Source: Gemmatimonadaceae bacterium
GTDB lineage: Bacteria; Gemmatimonadota; Gemmatimonadetes; Gemmatimonadales; Gemmatimonadaceae
Length of the DNA: 64,000 nucleotides
Assembly (NCBI GenBank): GCA_035606695.1
Contig: DATNEW010000026.1
Span: 248,001 to 312,000 of the forward strand
Direction: 5' to 3'
Position 1 is the first letter of the stretch, and each line of letters starts with the position of its first letter. Of this stretch, positions 8,657 to 18,069 are shown piece after piece. The translations under genes were made by a program, and so were the position numbers. The notes beneath the pieces were generated by a model that saw only the letters and a program-made list of their open reading frames with translations, did no database searches and was not told the origin of the DNA.

Positions 8657-9043
8657 ATGCGCACGCATCGCACCGACGTTCAACTGCGCTTCGGCGACAC
8701 CGACGCGCTCGGCCACATCAACAATGCGAGCTTCGCGTCATACGCCGAGCTCGGGCGACTCGACTTCTTGTCGACGCTCGGCGGGTCGGTGCGGTCGCTC
8801 ATCCTCGCGAGCCTGTACATCGACTTTCGCCGTCAGGTCGCGCTCGGCGACCGCGTGCGCGTCGAGTCGTGGGTGGAAAAGCTCGGCCGCACGAGCATGA
8901 CACTCGCGCAAACGATCTACGCGAACGACGCGCGTGCGGCCGATGTCAAGTCTGTTGTGGTGCACTTCGATTACGACACGAATACGGCGAAGGAGTTGAC
9001 GGAGGGAATGCGGGAAGTGCTGGCGCCTTTCGTGTCATCCTGA
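8657..9043 (+). CDS. Acyl-CoA thioesterase, 4HBT/YbgC-like hotdog
   Basis: 128 aa, usual size for this family. The N-terminal signature LRFGDTDALGHINNASFASY contains the catalytic Asp of the D-x-x-G-H-x-N-N motif. The start was taken at ATG 8657 (MRTHRTDV), seven codons inside the longest frame, because a -10-like box sits just upstream. Likely hydrolyses acyl-CoA thioesters in the cytosol; substrate unknown. The last codons and the stop lie inside a GTCATCC repeat, so the C-terminal residues VSS are repeat-derived. Confidence 0.88.
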   Translation: MRTHRTDVQLRFGDTDALGHINNASFASYAELGRLDFLSTLGGSVRSLILASLYIDFRRQVALGDRVRVESWVEKLGRTSMTLAQTIYANDARAADVKSVVVHFDYDTNTAKELTEGMREVLAPFVSS

Positions 9044-9066
9044 GCGAGCGCGCAGCGCGAGTCGGA
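9034..9066. repeat. Partial GTCATCC repeat supplying a gene end
   Basis: GTCATCCTGAGCGAGCG followed by a GCGC dyad overlaps the thioesterase 3' end: TGA of the stop codon is part of the repeat word TCCTGAG. The same wording recurs at the end of metB (63975). Confidence 0.5.
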
Positions 9067-9075
9067 CGAGCCTCT

Positions 9076-12000
9076 TTAGAACACCACCGGCTTCGAGACG
9101 ACGATCGGCTCCAGCCCCAGTCGCTTGGCCTCGACGTTGAACGCCGGCAGGTCCGTTCGCATCACCTGCTGCAGCCGGTCGGTCTGCACCTTCAGCTCCG
9201 CTTTGAGATCGTTAAAGATTGGGTATGCACTCGCGATCGGCTTCGCGTCGGTGTTGCTGACGACGCCAAGCAGCGAGGCGAGACGGTTGTTGACCTTGAT
9301 GGGGAAGTTGAGCGGATCCTGTCCACTCTGATTCCGCACCTGGTAGATATCGCCCTCGACCGCGGTTGCGTCCTTCGTCAGCTTGTCCCCCGCCGACTTG
9401 AGCTTTGCGTCCTGCGATTTCGCGAGTCGGTCGGTGACCTGTCGCTGCACGTCGCGAATCTCGAGGACCGCCTTGTTCGCCTCGCTGACCTTGTCGCGGA
9501 GTTGAATCGCGAGCGCGAACTGCGCTTGCAGATCCGCGTCGGTCGCTTCGTGCATCGGATTGCGCTTCACGACGAGCGGCTGCGTGATCGTCTTGTTGTC
9601 GGCGGTCAGGCGCACCGTGTATTTCCCGGGCGGCGCGAATGGTCCGTTCGTCGATCCGCCCCACAGGATCATGTTCGGGAACGTCGTCGCGGGCGCGTAG
9701 CGCAGATCCCACGCGAACGAGTTCAACCCGGCATTGCGTCCGGGATTCACGTTGCCGAACCCACCGCGACCACCCCGTCCTCCGCGTCCCGCAGGTGCTT
9801 CGGAGTCCGCCGGCGCCGCGCCGCGTCCGCCGCGGCCGGCGGCGTTCGCCGCGTTCGCCGCGTTCGCCGTGTCGGGGTACGAGCGAATGACCTGGCCCTT
9901 GCTATCAAGGATCTCTAATCGAACGGCCTGGGCTTGCTGCTTGAGCACATACTGAATCGTCGCCGGCTGCGAGCGGATGGCATCGGCCGGCTTGAACAGC
10001 ACCGGATCGGCGCTCGCCATTGCCGCGGCGTTGTACTGCCGCAGCGGCTGGATGTTGTCCAGGATGTAGAATCCACGCCCGTGCGTGGCGATCGCCAGGT
10101 CGTGATCCACGACGATGAGGTCCCACACGGGAATGTCGGCGAGGTTCAAGTTGAGCGACTCCCAGTGATCGCCGTCGTCGTACGAGACGTAGATGCCGTG
10201 CTGCGTGCCCGCGTACAACAGGCCCTTGCGCGTCGGATCCTCACGGACCGCGTGAACGAAATCGTCGCCGCGAATGCCGGTGACGATCTTCGTCCACGTC
10301 CTGCCCATGTCGTGCGTGCGATAGACGTACGGCGCCTTGTCGTCGAGCAGGAAGCGTTTGACCGCTACGTACGCCGTCGCCGAGTCGAAGGCGGATGCGT
10401 CGATCTGACTCACGCGCCCGAAGTCGGGCATGTCTTTCGGCGTGACGTTGCTCCAGCTCTTCCCGCCGTCCTTCGTGACGCTGATGATGCCGTCGTCCGA
10501 GCCCGCCCAGATGACGTTGGTCGTGCGCTTCGACGGCGCGATCGAGAACACGACGGCGTACACTTCGGGGCCGTTCATGTCGCGCGTGATCGGACCACCC
10601 GACGGTCCCATCGTCTTCGGATCGTGGCGCGTGAGGTCGGGGCTGATGCGCTCCCAGCTGTCGCCGCCGTTCGTCGTCTTCCACACGTGCTGCGAGCCGG
10701 CGTAGAGAGTTTTCTTATCGACGGGCGAGAAGACGATCGGATAGGTCCACTGCCAGCGCTCCTTGATCACCGCCGACTCTTCGCCGGAGAACATGCGCGG
10801 ATAGGGACTGACCTCACGCACTTCGCCGGTGCGGCGATTGAGCTTGGTGAGAAAGCCGCCACCGTTCGCGTTCGTTCCGGAATAGAAAATGTCCGGGTCG
10901 CGCGGATCGGGCGCGATGTATCCGTCCTCGGAGCCGCCCGGACTGAACGTCTCCGGCGCCGCATTGCCTCGGCCGCCGCCAAACCCGCGGCCGCCGCCCG
11001 GTTGCGCGCTCGAGACGCAGGTCTCGCTCGCGTCCTGCTGCGAGCCGCAGACGAAATACGGCAAGTGCGCGGTCGCCACGACATGATAGAACTGTCCCGT
11101 GCGATACGTCTTGGCGCTCCACGTTGGATTGTCGGCCAGCGCGTCGAACGTCACGTCGCCGCCGGGATCCGCCGCATGCAGCACGTGGTTATCGTCATCC
11201 GGATCGATCCACAAATCGTGTGAATCGCCGCCGGCGAAGTTCTGTTGCGCGAAGGTCTTTCCACCGTCGCGCGAGCGATACGTGCCGACGTTCTCGACGT
11301 ACACGAGATCCTTGTTCTTCGTGTCGGCGAAGACGTGCGTGTAGTAGAACGCGCGCTGCCGGAAGCGGCGTTCGTTGTTCACGAGCGTCCACGTCGCGCC
11401 GGCGTCGTCGGAGCGGAACAACCCGCCGTTCTCGTTCTCGACGAGCGCGAACACGCGATTCGGATCGACGGGCGACACCGAGATGCCGATCTTCCCATCG
11501 ACGCCCGCGGGCAAGCCTTGATTGCGCGTGATGTCCGTCCACGTCTCGCCGCCGTCAGTCGACTTGTACATGCCCGATCCCGGACCGCCGCTCGACATCT
11601 GCCATTCCTTGCGATACGCCTCCCACAGCGCGGCGTACATCACGTTCGGATTCTGCCGATCGATCTCGACGTCGATGCCGCCAGACTCCGGTCCCTTGTA
11701 CAGCACGCGCCGCCACGTCTTGCCGCCGTCGGTCGATTTGTAAATCCCGCGCTCGTCGGAGTTCGCGCCGTATTTTCCGAAGTCGGAGACGAACACGATG
11801 TTGGGATTCGTCGGATGAATGCGAATGTGCGAGATCGCGTCGGAATTCGAGAAGCCGATATGCGACCACGTCTTGCCGGCATCGGTCGACTTGTACACGC
11901 CGTCGCCCGGCTGGATGTCGCCGCGAATCTCGGCTTCGCCCATGCCGATGAATACGATGTTCGGATCGGTCTCGGAGACCGCGACCGCGCCGACCGACGA

Positions 12001-12300
12001 GCTGTGAATCTGCCCGTCGGTAATGTTCGTCCACGACGCGCCGCCGTCGGTCGTCTTCCACAAACCACCGCCGGTTGCGCCGGCGTAGCCGAGCTTCGGT
12101 TGTCCCTTCACGCCGCTGATGGCGATCGAACGCCCGGCGTGGTCGGGCCCAATGCTTCGCCAACGAAGCCCTTTCGCCAGCACGGTGTCTGTCGCCGCGG
12201 ACGCCGGGCGATGAACGAACGTCGACACGCGCGGGGCGATCGGTGCGACGGTGGCAAATGCCGCTGCTGCTATACCAGCTCCAAACATCATTCGTGACAT
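9076..12300 (-). CDS. Exported sortilin/VPS10-like beta-propeller protein ('glycosyl hydrolase')
   Basis: 1074 aa from ATG 12300, chosen because it leads directly into a signal peptide (MFGAGIAAAAFATVAPIAP) and has GGAG 10 nt upstream; an ATG at 12336 is possible. The body consists of BNR/Asp-box repeats (KTTDGGASWTNI, KSTDAGKTWSHI, KSTDGGKTWRRV and others) forming one or two multi-bladed propellers, as in the VPS10/sortilin group often annotated as glycosyl hydrolase. Gly/Arg-rich low-complexity inserts occur in mid-protein and before the C-terminal domain. No catalytic residues can be assigned. Paralogous to the gene at 18861. Confidence 0.85.
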   Translation of the reverse strand: MSRMMFGAGIAAAAFATVAPIAPRVSTFVHRPASAATDTVLAKGLRWRSIGPDHAGRSIAISGVKGQPKLGYAGATGGGLWKTTDGGASWTNITDGQIHSSSVGAVAVSETDPNIVFIGMGEAEIRGDIQPGDGVYKSTDAGKTWSHIGFSNSDAISHIRIHPTNPNIVFVSDFGKYGANSDERGIYKSTDGGKTWRRVLYKGPESGGIDVEIDRQNPNVMYAALWEAYRKEWQMSSGGPGSGMYKSTDGGETWTDITRNQGLPAGVDGKIGISVSPVDPNRVFALVENENGGLFRSDDAGATWTLVNNERRFRQRAFYYTHVFADTKNKDLVYVENVGTYRSRDGGKTFAQQNFAGGDSHDLWIDPDDDNHVLHAADPGGDVTFDALADNPTWSAKTYRTGQFYHVVATAHLPYFVCGSQQDASETCVSSAQPGGGRGFGGGRGNAAPETFSPGGSEDGYIAPDPRDPDIFYSGTNANGGGFLTKLNRRTGEVREVSPYPRMFSGEESAVIKERWQWTYPIVFSPVDKKTLYAGSQHVWKTTNGGDSWERISPDLTRHDPKTMGPSGGPITRDMNGPEVYAVVFSIAPSKRTTNVIWAGSDDGIISVTKDGGKSWSNVTPKDMPDFGRVSQIDASAFDSATAYVAVKRFLLDDKAPYVYRTHDMGRTWTKIVTGIRGDDFVHAVREDPTRKGLLYAGTQHGIYVSYDDGDHWESLNLNLADIPVWDLIVVDHDLAIATHGRGFYILDNIQPLRQYNAAAMASADPVLFKPADAIRSQPATIQYVLKQQAQAVRLEILDSKGQVIRSYPDTANAANAANAAGRGGRGAAPADSEAPAGRGGRGGRGGFGNVNPGRNAGLNSFAWDLRYAPATTFPNMILWGGSTNGPFAPPGKYTVRLTADNKTITQPLVVKRNPMHEATDADLQAQFALAIQLRDKVSEANKAVLEIRDVQRQVTDRLAKSQDAKLKSAGDKLTKDATAVEGDIYQVRNQSGQDPLNFPIKVNNRLASLLGVVSNTDAKPIASAYPIFNDLKAELKVQTDRLQQVMRTDLPAFNVEAKRLGLEPIVVSKPVVF

Positions 12301-12457
12301 GAGTGTCGCGCTCCGGGGGTAGGGAGTATGGGACACCTAATCTTGCGCGAATGCGGCAGTGCGCGCCATGCTGTTGCCGTTCTTCCCGCCTCGCGTCGCA
12401 CCGAACGCAGTGGTACGCCCATCGCCCGCTGTCATCCCTTCCTCCGGAGCGCCGCCG

Positions 12458-12874
12458 ATGCCATCGCATGTCAACTACGTCGCCGTCCTCGTTACCGCCG
12501 TCGTCATCTTCATGCTCGGCGGCCTGTGGTACTCGAAAGCGTTGTTCGCGAAGCAGTGGGTCGCGCTGCAGGGCAAGACGATGGAAGACTTCGAAACGGA
12601 AGGAAAAAAGGGCGCGACGCCCGTCATGCTCCTGCAGGTCTTCATCTGCGGGCTGGTGGTGGCGTACGTCGTCGCGGTGATCGAAAACCATTTCATCAAT
12701 CTCACGATCGCGCGCGGACTGATGGTCGGGGTGCTGCTCTGGCTCGTCGCCGGCGTTACGAGCTACGGCACGGGACTTTTCTCGTTTCAGCGCCGCGGAC
12801 TGTGGATGATCAACTCCGGGTACAATCTGGTGTCGATGGTCGTGGCGGGAATCATTTTGGCGGCGTGGCGGTGA
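12458..12874 (+). CDS. DUF1761 family membrane protein
   Basis: 138 aa from ATG 12458, preceded by GGAG with 8-nt spacing. Four hydrophobic segments: residues about 8-25 (VAVLVTAVVIFMLGGLWYS), 55-75, 85-105 and 118-136. The WYSKALFAKQW segment after the first helix is characteristic of DUF1761. Function unknown. It is followed by a strong terminator hairpin. Confidence 0.82.
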   Translation: MPSHVNYVAVLVTAVVIFMLGGLWYSKALFAKQWVALQGKTMEDFETEGKKGATPVMLLQVFICGLVVAYVVAVIENHFINLTIARGLMVGVLLWLVAGVTSYGTGLFSFQRRGLWMINSGYNLVSMVVAGIILAAWR

Positions 12875-12887
12875 ACGACAACAGCTC

Positions 12888-13090
12888 GCACGCGGACTAA
12901 CGCTGTCACGGCACAGACTAACGCGGACAAAACCAGGGGCCCGTGGCCGAGTCGAGAATCGGTCGCCGAGGCCCTGGTTTTTTCTTGCTTTTTCTGGTGT
13001 GCTGTCGTTCTGGTGTGCTGTCGTTCTGGTGTTCTGGTGTTCTGGTGTCGTCCGCGTGAGCCCGCGAAGTGCCCGCGTTAGTCCGCGTGC
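12888..13090. repeat. Composite inverted-repeat element (CGGAC family, copy A)
   Basis: A perfect 16-bp inverted repeat GCACGCGGACTAACGC (12888-12903) and its complement (13075-13090) bounds about 170 bp. The arms extend inwards imperfectly with further ACGCGGAC words, giving arms of about 50 bp. Inside are a terminator hairpin (12929-12984) and a tandem array: TTCTGGTGTGCTGTCG twice at 12992-13023, then TTCTGGTG three times to 13047. The architecture matches elements at 34469 and 41653. Confidence 0.65.
12929..12984 (+). terminator. Intrinsic terminator after the DUF1761 gene
   Basis: AAAACCAGGGGCC at 12929-12941 pairs with GGCCCTGGTTTT at 12970-12981 (one bulge), followed by a T run broken by one C. 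The A and T tracts on both sides make it potentially bidirectional. It is nested in the inverted-repeat element. Confidence 0.75.
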
Positions 13091-13105
13091 GCCAGCAGTC
13101 GCTCT

Positions 13106-13330
13106 TCACGCATTTGGTTTTCTGCCCTTGTCCGGCCCCGTCGACGACGATCCCTCGCTGCCTTCGGACGCACTGATCGCGCGCTCGGGACGCACGTTGT
13201 CATCCTCGACGACCTTCTCCGGCTCCTGCGTCTCGCCCTCGGCGGTCGACCTCGTGCCCGCACGGCTCTGATCGGCTCGCCCGACGTTCCTTTCAGTCTC
13301 GCGCATGTTCGCTCCGTATGGGTCGGTCAT
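13106..13330 (-). CDS. Small acidic disordered protein (hypothetical)
   Basis: 74 aa from ATG 13330 (MTDPYGANMRETERNV). The composition is highly hydrophilic, with Glu, Asp, Ser, Gly and Arg and almost no large hydrophobics, predicting an intrinsically disordered protein. It begins 28 nt after the permease stop on the same strand and could be the last gene of that operon. No SD is evident and no family is recognised, so this could be spurious. Confidence 0.4.
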   Translation of the reverse strand: MTDPYGANMRETERNVGRADQSRAGTRSTAEGETQEPEKVVEDDNVRPERAISASEGSEGSSSTGPDKGRKPNA

Positions 13331-13358
13331 ACCGAGGGCAATCGACGTACCGAGCGAT

Positions 13359-15809
13359 TCAATCCGCCCGCAGCGCCTGCACGGGGTCAATTCGCGTCGC
13401 ACGCCGCGCCGGGAGATACGCCGCGAGTGCGCCGACTCCGAGCAACACCAGGCACGCGGCGCCGAGCGATACGGGATCCGTCGGGCTCGTCTGGAAGAGC
13501 AGCGAAGTCACCAGGCGCGACGACACCAGCGCGAGCACGAGGCCGGCCACAACCCCGACGCCTGTCACGATCGCCGCCCGTCCGAGCACCGCGCGTCGCA
13601 CGACCGACGCCGGCGCGCCAAGAGCGAGACGAATTCCGATCTCGCGCGTTTGATCGCGCACGAGCGACGCCATCACGCCGTATAACCCGATCGCCGCGAG
13701 CAGCAATGCCACCAGCCCGAAGCTCGACATCAACAACGCGCCCAACCTCGGCTGCGCCAGCGGCTGGGCGAGCACGTCATCCATCGTGCGAGGATTCCAC
13801 AATTGTAAATCGGGATCGACGTCCTTGCCGGCGGTGCGCAGCGCGGGAACGAGCGCGGCGAGATCGACGCTGCTCCGCAAGATGAGAACGCCCTGCCAAT
13901 ACCCCTGCATCGACGGCATGTAGACCGTGGGCGACGCCTTCCGCACCGTTCGGAGATGTGTGTCATGGGCGACGCCGACGACGGTGCGCCACGCCGCGCC
14001 ACCGATGTAACCCGCCTGATCTCCACCAGGCATCTTGATGCGTTTGCCGATCGGATTCTGCCCGGGCCAGAGCTGGTTGGCGACCGATTCACTCACGATG
14101 GCGACGAGCTCCGAGCCCGGACCGTCCGCATCGGTGAACGCCCGTCCACGCTCGATATGGATGCCGAGCACTTTAAAGAAGTCTGAACCCGCGCACTCGA
14201 GCACGAACGACGGACTCCGCGCGACGTCCGCATCGGCCTGGCCTTCCACCTGGAACTTCGCGAACCACACCCCGTCGCCGAGCAGCGGCGGTGCCACCAT
14301 CTGCGCGACCGCAGTGACCCCCGGTATCTCGCGCAGCCGATGCACGAGACGATCGCCCAGCTGAACCATCTTGATGACGGAATCCTGGCGCTTCGCGTTC
14401 CATGAATACCCCATGCTCGACACGTGGTCGGTCGTGTACCCCGCGTCCTGACCTTCGAGGCGCGCGAGACTCCGCGCCAAGAGCGCCGCGCCGCCGAGCA
14501 TCAGCATCGCGAGCCCGACCTGCGCGGTCACGAGCGACTGTCGAATCGCGCGCCGGCGGCGCGTCTCGCCGCCGGAACGTCCGTCCATCCGCAACGGCGA
14601 CGCGAGACTCCCGCGCGCCGCGATCAGCGCCGGCGCCAATCCGAAGATCAACACCGCCGCGGCCGACACGCCGACCGCGAGCACCAGCGGCGTTCCCGAC
14701 AGCTGGATGTCGTCGACGCGCGGAAGATTCGATGGCGCGAATCGCACGAGCGCGTCGAGCAGCGCGATGGCGACGAGAAGCCCCAGCGCGCCGCCGGCGA
14801 TCGCGATGACCGACGCCTCGACGAGCAGCTGCACGACGATGTCGCCGAGCGAGGCTCCCAACGCGCGCCGCACGGCGATTTCCCGCATGCGCGAGGACGC
14901 ACGCAACAACAACAAATTGCCGACGTTGAGACACGCGATGAGCAGCAACAATCCCACCGCGGCGCTCAGCAGTGCGATCACCGGTCGTACGTTGCCGACG
15001 ACGGTCTCGGTGAACGTCGCCGCGTGGGCGCCCTTGAAGTCGGCGTCGGGTGCGAGACGCTGCTCCATCGACAGATATTCGTTGCGCGCGCTCGCGAGCG
15101 TTGCTCCCGGTTGGAGCCGCGCGACCGCGAACGCCGATACACCCGACTGCCATCCCGCCCACATCGGCTGCCAATAATCCGCGTTGGCCGGATAGTCGAA
15201 TCCCGCCGGTGCGACGCCGACGATCTCGAACACGGAATGCAGGTACGGTTCGACCAACCGTCGTCCGATAACCCCGGGGTCTCCGCCGAACTGCTCCTTC
15301 CACGCCCGATAGCTCAACACCATCGCCGACGGTGCTTGATTCGATCGCTGCAACGACCCATCGGGATAATCATCGCTCGGCTTCATCAATCGTCCGAGCG
15401 CGGGGCGCACCCCGAGGACGTCGAAGAAGTTGCCCGTCACCATGCCGCGATTGAGCGTGACCGACCGATTCCCGTCGATGAACGGATACGGAGTCGCCGG
15501 CCAGTGCGCCACCGCGGCGATGTCGCGCATGGTGTGTGATTGCTTCCGCACCACCGACAGCTCTTTCGTGCCCACCGCATAGTCGGCGCTCGGATCGTTG
15601 CGATAGGTCCACATCACCACGACATGATCCTGATCCGTCACGGGCAGCCGGCGCACGAGCACCGTGCGGAACACCGTGAACATCGCCACCGACATGCCGA
15701 TGCCCAGCCCCAGAATGAGCACCGCGGTCACAAAGAAGCCCGGCGTGCGCCGAAATCCGCGCAGCGCAAAGCGCCCGTCGCTGACCAGCCGATCGAGGAC
15801 CGCCGTCAT
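13359..15809 (-). CDS. ADOP-type ABC transporter permease without PadR partner
   Basis: 816 aa. It lacks the long cytosolic N-terminal helical domain of the other copies and begins directly with FALRGFRRTPGFFVTAVLILGLGIGMSVAMFTV. Two MacB-type periplasmic domains alternate with FtsX blocks (LLLIACLNVGNLLLLRASSR; LLAAIGLYGVMASLVRDQTREIGIRLALGA) and it ends with AYLPARRATRIDPVQALRAD. It lies 26 nt downstream of the amidohydrolase gene on the same strand, so it is probably co-transcribed with it rather than with a PadR gene. No ATPase nearby. Confidence 0.9.
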   Translation of the reverse strand: MTAVLDRLVSDGRFALRGFRRTPGFFVTAVLILGLGIGMSVAMFTVFRTVLVRRLPVTDQDHVVVMWTYRNDPSADYAVGTKELSVVRKQSHTMRDIAAVAHWPATPYPFIDGNRSVTLNRGMVTGNFFDVLGVRPALGRLMKPSDDYPDGSLQRSNQAPSAMVLSYRAWKEQFGGDPGVIGRRLVEPYLHSVFEIVGVAPAGFDYPANADYWQPMWAGWQSGVSAFAVARLQPGATLASARNEYLSMEQRLAPDADFKGAHAATFTETVVGNVRPVIALLSAAVGLLLLIACLNVGNLLLLRASSRMREIAVRRALGASLGDIVVQLLVEASVIAIAGGALGLLVAIALLDALVRFAPSNLPRVDDIQLSGTPLVLAVGVSAAAVLIFGLAPALIAARGSLASPLRMDGRSGGETRRRRAIRQSLVTAQVGLAMLMLGGAALLARSLARLEGQDAGYTTDHVSSMGYSWNAKRQDSVIKMVQLGDRLVHRLREIPGVTAVAQMVAPPLLGDGVWFAKFQVEGQADADVARSPSFVLECAGSDFFKVLGIHIERGRAFTDADGPGSELVAIVSESVANQLWPGQNPIGKRIKMPGGDQAGYIGGAAWRTVVGVAHDTHLRTVRKASPTVYMPSMQGYWQGVLILRSSVDLAALVPALRTAGKDVDPDLQLWNPRTMDDVLAQPLAQPRLGALLMSSFGLVALLLAAIGLYGVMASLVRDQTREIGIRLALGAPASVVRRAVLGRAAIVTGVGVVAGLVLALVSSRLVTSLLFQTSPTDPVSLGAACLVLLGVGALAAYLPARRATRIDPVQALRAD

Positions 15810-15835
15810 CCCGACACCCGCCGCTATTTAGAGTT

Positions 15836-17281
15836 CTAGAACAGCCCGACCCGGCCCTTCACCGACGCGATGAGCCTCGTGGGATCGTAGCCGATGCCGT
15901 CCTTGAATACGACACTCACCTTGCGCACATCCTCTATGCGCGCCGACGGATCGCCGTCGATGAGCACCAGATCGGCCTGCTTGCCGACGGCGACCGATCC
16001 GATCGTGTTCGCGCGCCCCAGGTAGGTGGCGCCGTTCAGCGTGCAGACCTTGATCGCCTCGAGCGGCGTGAGCCCGCCTTCGACGAGCAGCTCCAGCTGG
16101 CGTTGATCCGAATAGCCGGGAATCACGCCGCCGCCGCCGGTCGGGTCCGTGCCCGCGAGCAGCAGGCCGCCGGCATGGAAGAAGTCGACCTCCCACTGCC
16201 GCATCTTGGGAAAGAGCTTGCCGTAGAGCGATGCCGGATTGTGGTCGATGAACGTCTTGAGCTGCAGGAACTGGTCGCGGAGGAGCGGATCGAGCACGTC
16301 GATGCCCGGCGGCACGGGTCGGCCCGGCGTATAGGTCTCGAACACCGTCAGCGTCGAGGTGAGCGCCACGTGATGTTGTATGAGATCTCGAATCAGTGAC
16401 TTGATCGAATCGGAGGCGGGGTCCATCGCGGCCATCACAGCCTGTGTCGCGGCCTGCCCGGGACACACGTCGGGCTTCTTGTTCGGCGCGAAGTCGGTCG
16501 ACGCAAAGAATCCGTGCTCGAGATCGTCGATGCCGAGCGCCGCGGCCTCGCGATAGGTCACCGAGCAGAGATGTCCCGTGATCTTCATGCCCAGCTTGTG
16601 CCCCTCGGCCACCGACGCCTTGAGCTCGTCGCGCGTGATGTGCATGTACGCCTTGAGCGACGTCGCGCCGATCCCGTGCCAGTAGTCGATCAGCGCGCGC
16701 GCGTCGGCCGCATCCTTCAGCTCGTGAACCTGCATGAAGTTGAGGCCGGGGCCTTCGAGGTACGGCGCCGTCGCATCGATCCACGGTCCCGCGCGATCGC
16801 CACGGTCGATCGCCTGCTTGATCTCGATCTCGGCGAACCCATTCATGTTGCCGCCGGTGCGCATCGACGTGACGCCGCCGGCGAGATAGAGCCTCACGAA
16901 CGATTCGGTGAGATTTGCATAGACGGGCGGCGCGCCCATGAGCACCGGCGACGTCGGGTAAAACAGATGCTCGTGCATCATCACGAGACCGGGGATCACC
17001 GACTTGCCGGTGCCGTCGACGACGCGCGCGCCCGCAGGGACGGCGACTTGCGCGGCGTCGCCCAGCGAGGCGATGCGCCCGTCACGAATGATGAGCGTTT
17101 GATCGGCGCGCGCCGGAGCACCCGTGCCGTCGATCACACGCACGTGAGTGATCGCCACGACGTCGGTGTCGATCGCGACGAACTGTCGAACCGCGGGAGC
17201 CAGCTTGGGGCGCTGCGCCGACGCCGGCATTGCGATGAACGAGCCGACCGCAGCCGTGGAGAAGAGCAGGGATTTGAGCAT
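15836..17281 (-). CDS. Exported metal-dependent amidohydrolase
   Basis: 481 aa from ATG 17281, chosen because it opens a signal peptide (MLKSLLFSTAAVGSFIAMPASAQ). Amidohydrolase superfamily, imidazolonepropionase/prolidase-like branch: HEH metal motif in VIPGLVMMHEHLF, Lys in SLKAYMH, His in MKITGHLCS and DDLEHGFF, and the terminal Asp in LLAGTDPTGGGG, followed by ADLVLIDGDPS of the small beta domain. Probably periplasmic hydrolysis of a C-N bond; substrate unknown. First gene of a likely unit with the permease downstream. Confidence 0.87.
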   Translation of the reverse strand: MLKSLLFSTAAVGSFIAMPASAQRPKLAPAVRQFVAIDTDVVAITHVRVIDGTGAPARADQTLIIRDGRIASLGDAAQVAVPAGARVVDGTGKSVIPGLVMMHEHLFYPTSPVLMGAPPVYANLTESFVRLYLAGGVTSMRTGGNMNGFAEIEIKQAIDRGDRAGPWIDATAPYLEGPGLNFMQVHELKDAADARALIDYWHGIGATSLKAYMHITRDELKASVAEGHKLGMKITGHLCSVTYREAAALGIDDLEHGFFASTDFAPNKKPDVCPGQAATQAVMAAMDPASDSIKSLIRDLIQHHVALTSTLTVFETYTPGRPVPPGIDVLDPLLRDQFLQLKTFIDHNPASLYGKLFPKMRQWEVDFFHAGGLLLAGTDPTGGGGVIPGYSDQRQLELLVEGGLTPLEAIKVCTLNGATYLGRANTIGSVAVGKQADLVLIDGDPSARIEDVRKVSVVFKDGIGYDPTRLIASVKGRVGLF

Positions 17282-17347
17282 TCCCGAACTTGCCTGAGCG
17301 GGGCCACCGATGCCAGCGCCCCCCTGGACACCGGCATATCCATGGAG

Positions 17348-17356
17348 TAATATATA
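17348..17356 (+). promoter_or_regulatory. Candidate -10 region of the vapBC-like pair
   Basis: TAATATATA lies 4-12 nt before ATG 17361. Read as TAATAT it ends 7 nt before the start codon, compatible with a leaderless antitoxin mRNA. GGAG at 17344 lies too far upstream to be a good SD. Confidence 0.4.
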
Positions 17357-17360
17357 TGTC

Positions 17361-17591
17361 ATGAAGCGCACGAGCCTGTTCATCGACGATCAGCTGATCA
17401 AACGGCTGCAGAAGCTCGCCCGCACGCGCGGCGTGAGCTTCGCTACCGTCGTGCGCGAAGCGTTGGCCCAGTATCTCACCGCGCCCGGAGCGAACACCGG
17501 CGTGCCGTCCATCGCCGGACGATTTCGGAGCGGACATGCCGACACGTCGGAACGCGTGGACGAGCTGTTGTGGACCGACCCGCACGCATGA
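17361..17591 (+). CDS. Ribbon-helix-helix antitoxin, VapB-like
   Basis: 76 aa. The N-terminus MKRTSLFIDDQLIKRLQKLARTRG is a ribbon-helix-helix DNA-binding module (beta strand, then two helices with SFATVVREALAQYL). The C-terminal 30 residues are probably the toxin-neutralising tail. It is 43 nt upstream of the PIN-domain gene, the standard order for an autoregulated type II toxin-antitoxin operon. Confidence 0.85.
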   Translation: MKRTSLFIDDQLIKRLQKLARTRGVSFATVVREALAQYLTAPGANTGVPSIAGRFRSGHADTSERVDELLWTDPHA

Positions 17592-17634
17592 GCCGTCCGT
17601 GCCACGACGGCCAGCACGAAAGCCGTATTGAGCG

Positions 17635-18048
17635 ATGACGGTCGTCGCCGACACCGGGGCGATCTACGCGTTGATCGATGCCAGCGACGCATGGCATGAC
17701 GACGTCACCGCGTGGTGGGCGGCAGCCGTTGACGACATCGTCCTGCCGGTGACGATCGTTCCCGAAGTCGCCTACCTGCTACAGCGGCGCATCGGCGCGG
17801 TGGCCGAAGAGGCGTTCGTGCGCTCGATCGCGGACGCCGAGCTCGTGGTCGAGCCACTGCTCGACGAGGACATGCCGCGCATTGCCGACATCATGCGCGG
17901 GTACCGCGACCTTCCGCTCGGCTTCGTCGACGCGTCGGTGATCGCCGTGGCCGAGCGGTTGGGGACGCGCGACGTGCTGACGACGGATCGCCGGCACTTC
18001 GCCGTCGTACGTCCGGGGCACGCGCGCAGCCTGGCGCTGCTGCCCTGA
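17635..18048 (+). CDS. PIN-domain ribonuclease toxin, VapC-like
   Basis: 137 aa, typical for VapC. The acidic metal-binding residues are visible: Asp in VVADTGAIYAL (residue 6), Glu in VPEVAYLL, Asp in GFVDASVIAVAERLG and Asp in DVLTTDRRHFAVV. Predicted Mg-dependent endoribonuclease whose target cannot be inferred. Partner of the upstream RHH antitoxin. Confidence 0.88.
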   Translation: MTVVADTGAIYALIDASDAWHDDVTAWWAAAVDDIVLPVTIVPEVAYLLQRRIGAVAEEAFVRSIADAELVVEPLLDEDMPRIADIMRGYRDLPLGFVDASVIAVAERLGTRDVLTTDRRHFAVVRPGHARSLALLP

Positions 18049-18069
18049 ACGAGCCCCGAGAACGAGTCG

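Noticed and set aside
9934-11223. 429-codon rightward ORF opposite the sortilin-like gene
   Set aside because: High-GC shadow ORF with Arg/Val/Asp composition; the leftward frame has clear Asp-box repeats.
12992-13047. Tandem TTCTGGTG repeats considered as a CRISPR array
   Set aside because: Units are adjacent without spacers and only 8-16 bp long; no cas genes nearby.
17361-18048. Toxin-antitoxin pair as sign of a larger mobile element or genomic island
   Set aside because: No integrase, transposase, att repeats or base-composition break is visible around it; it may have moved alone.
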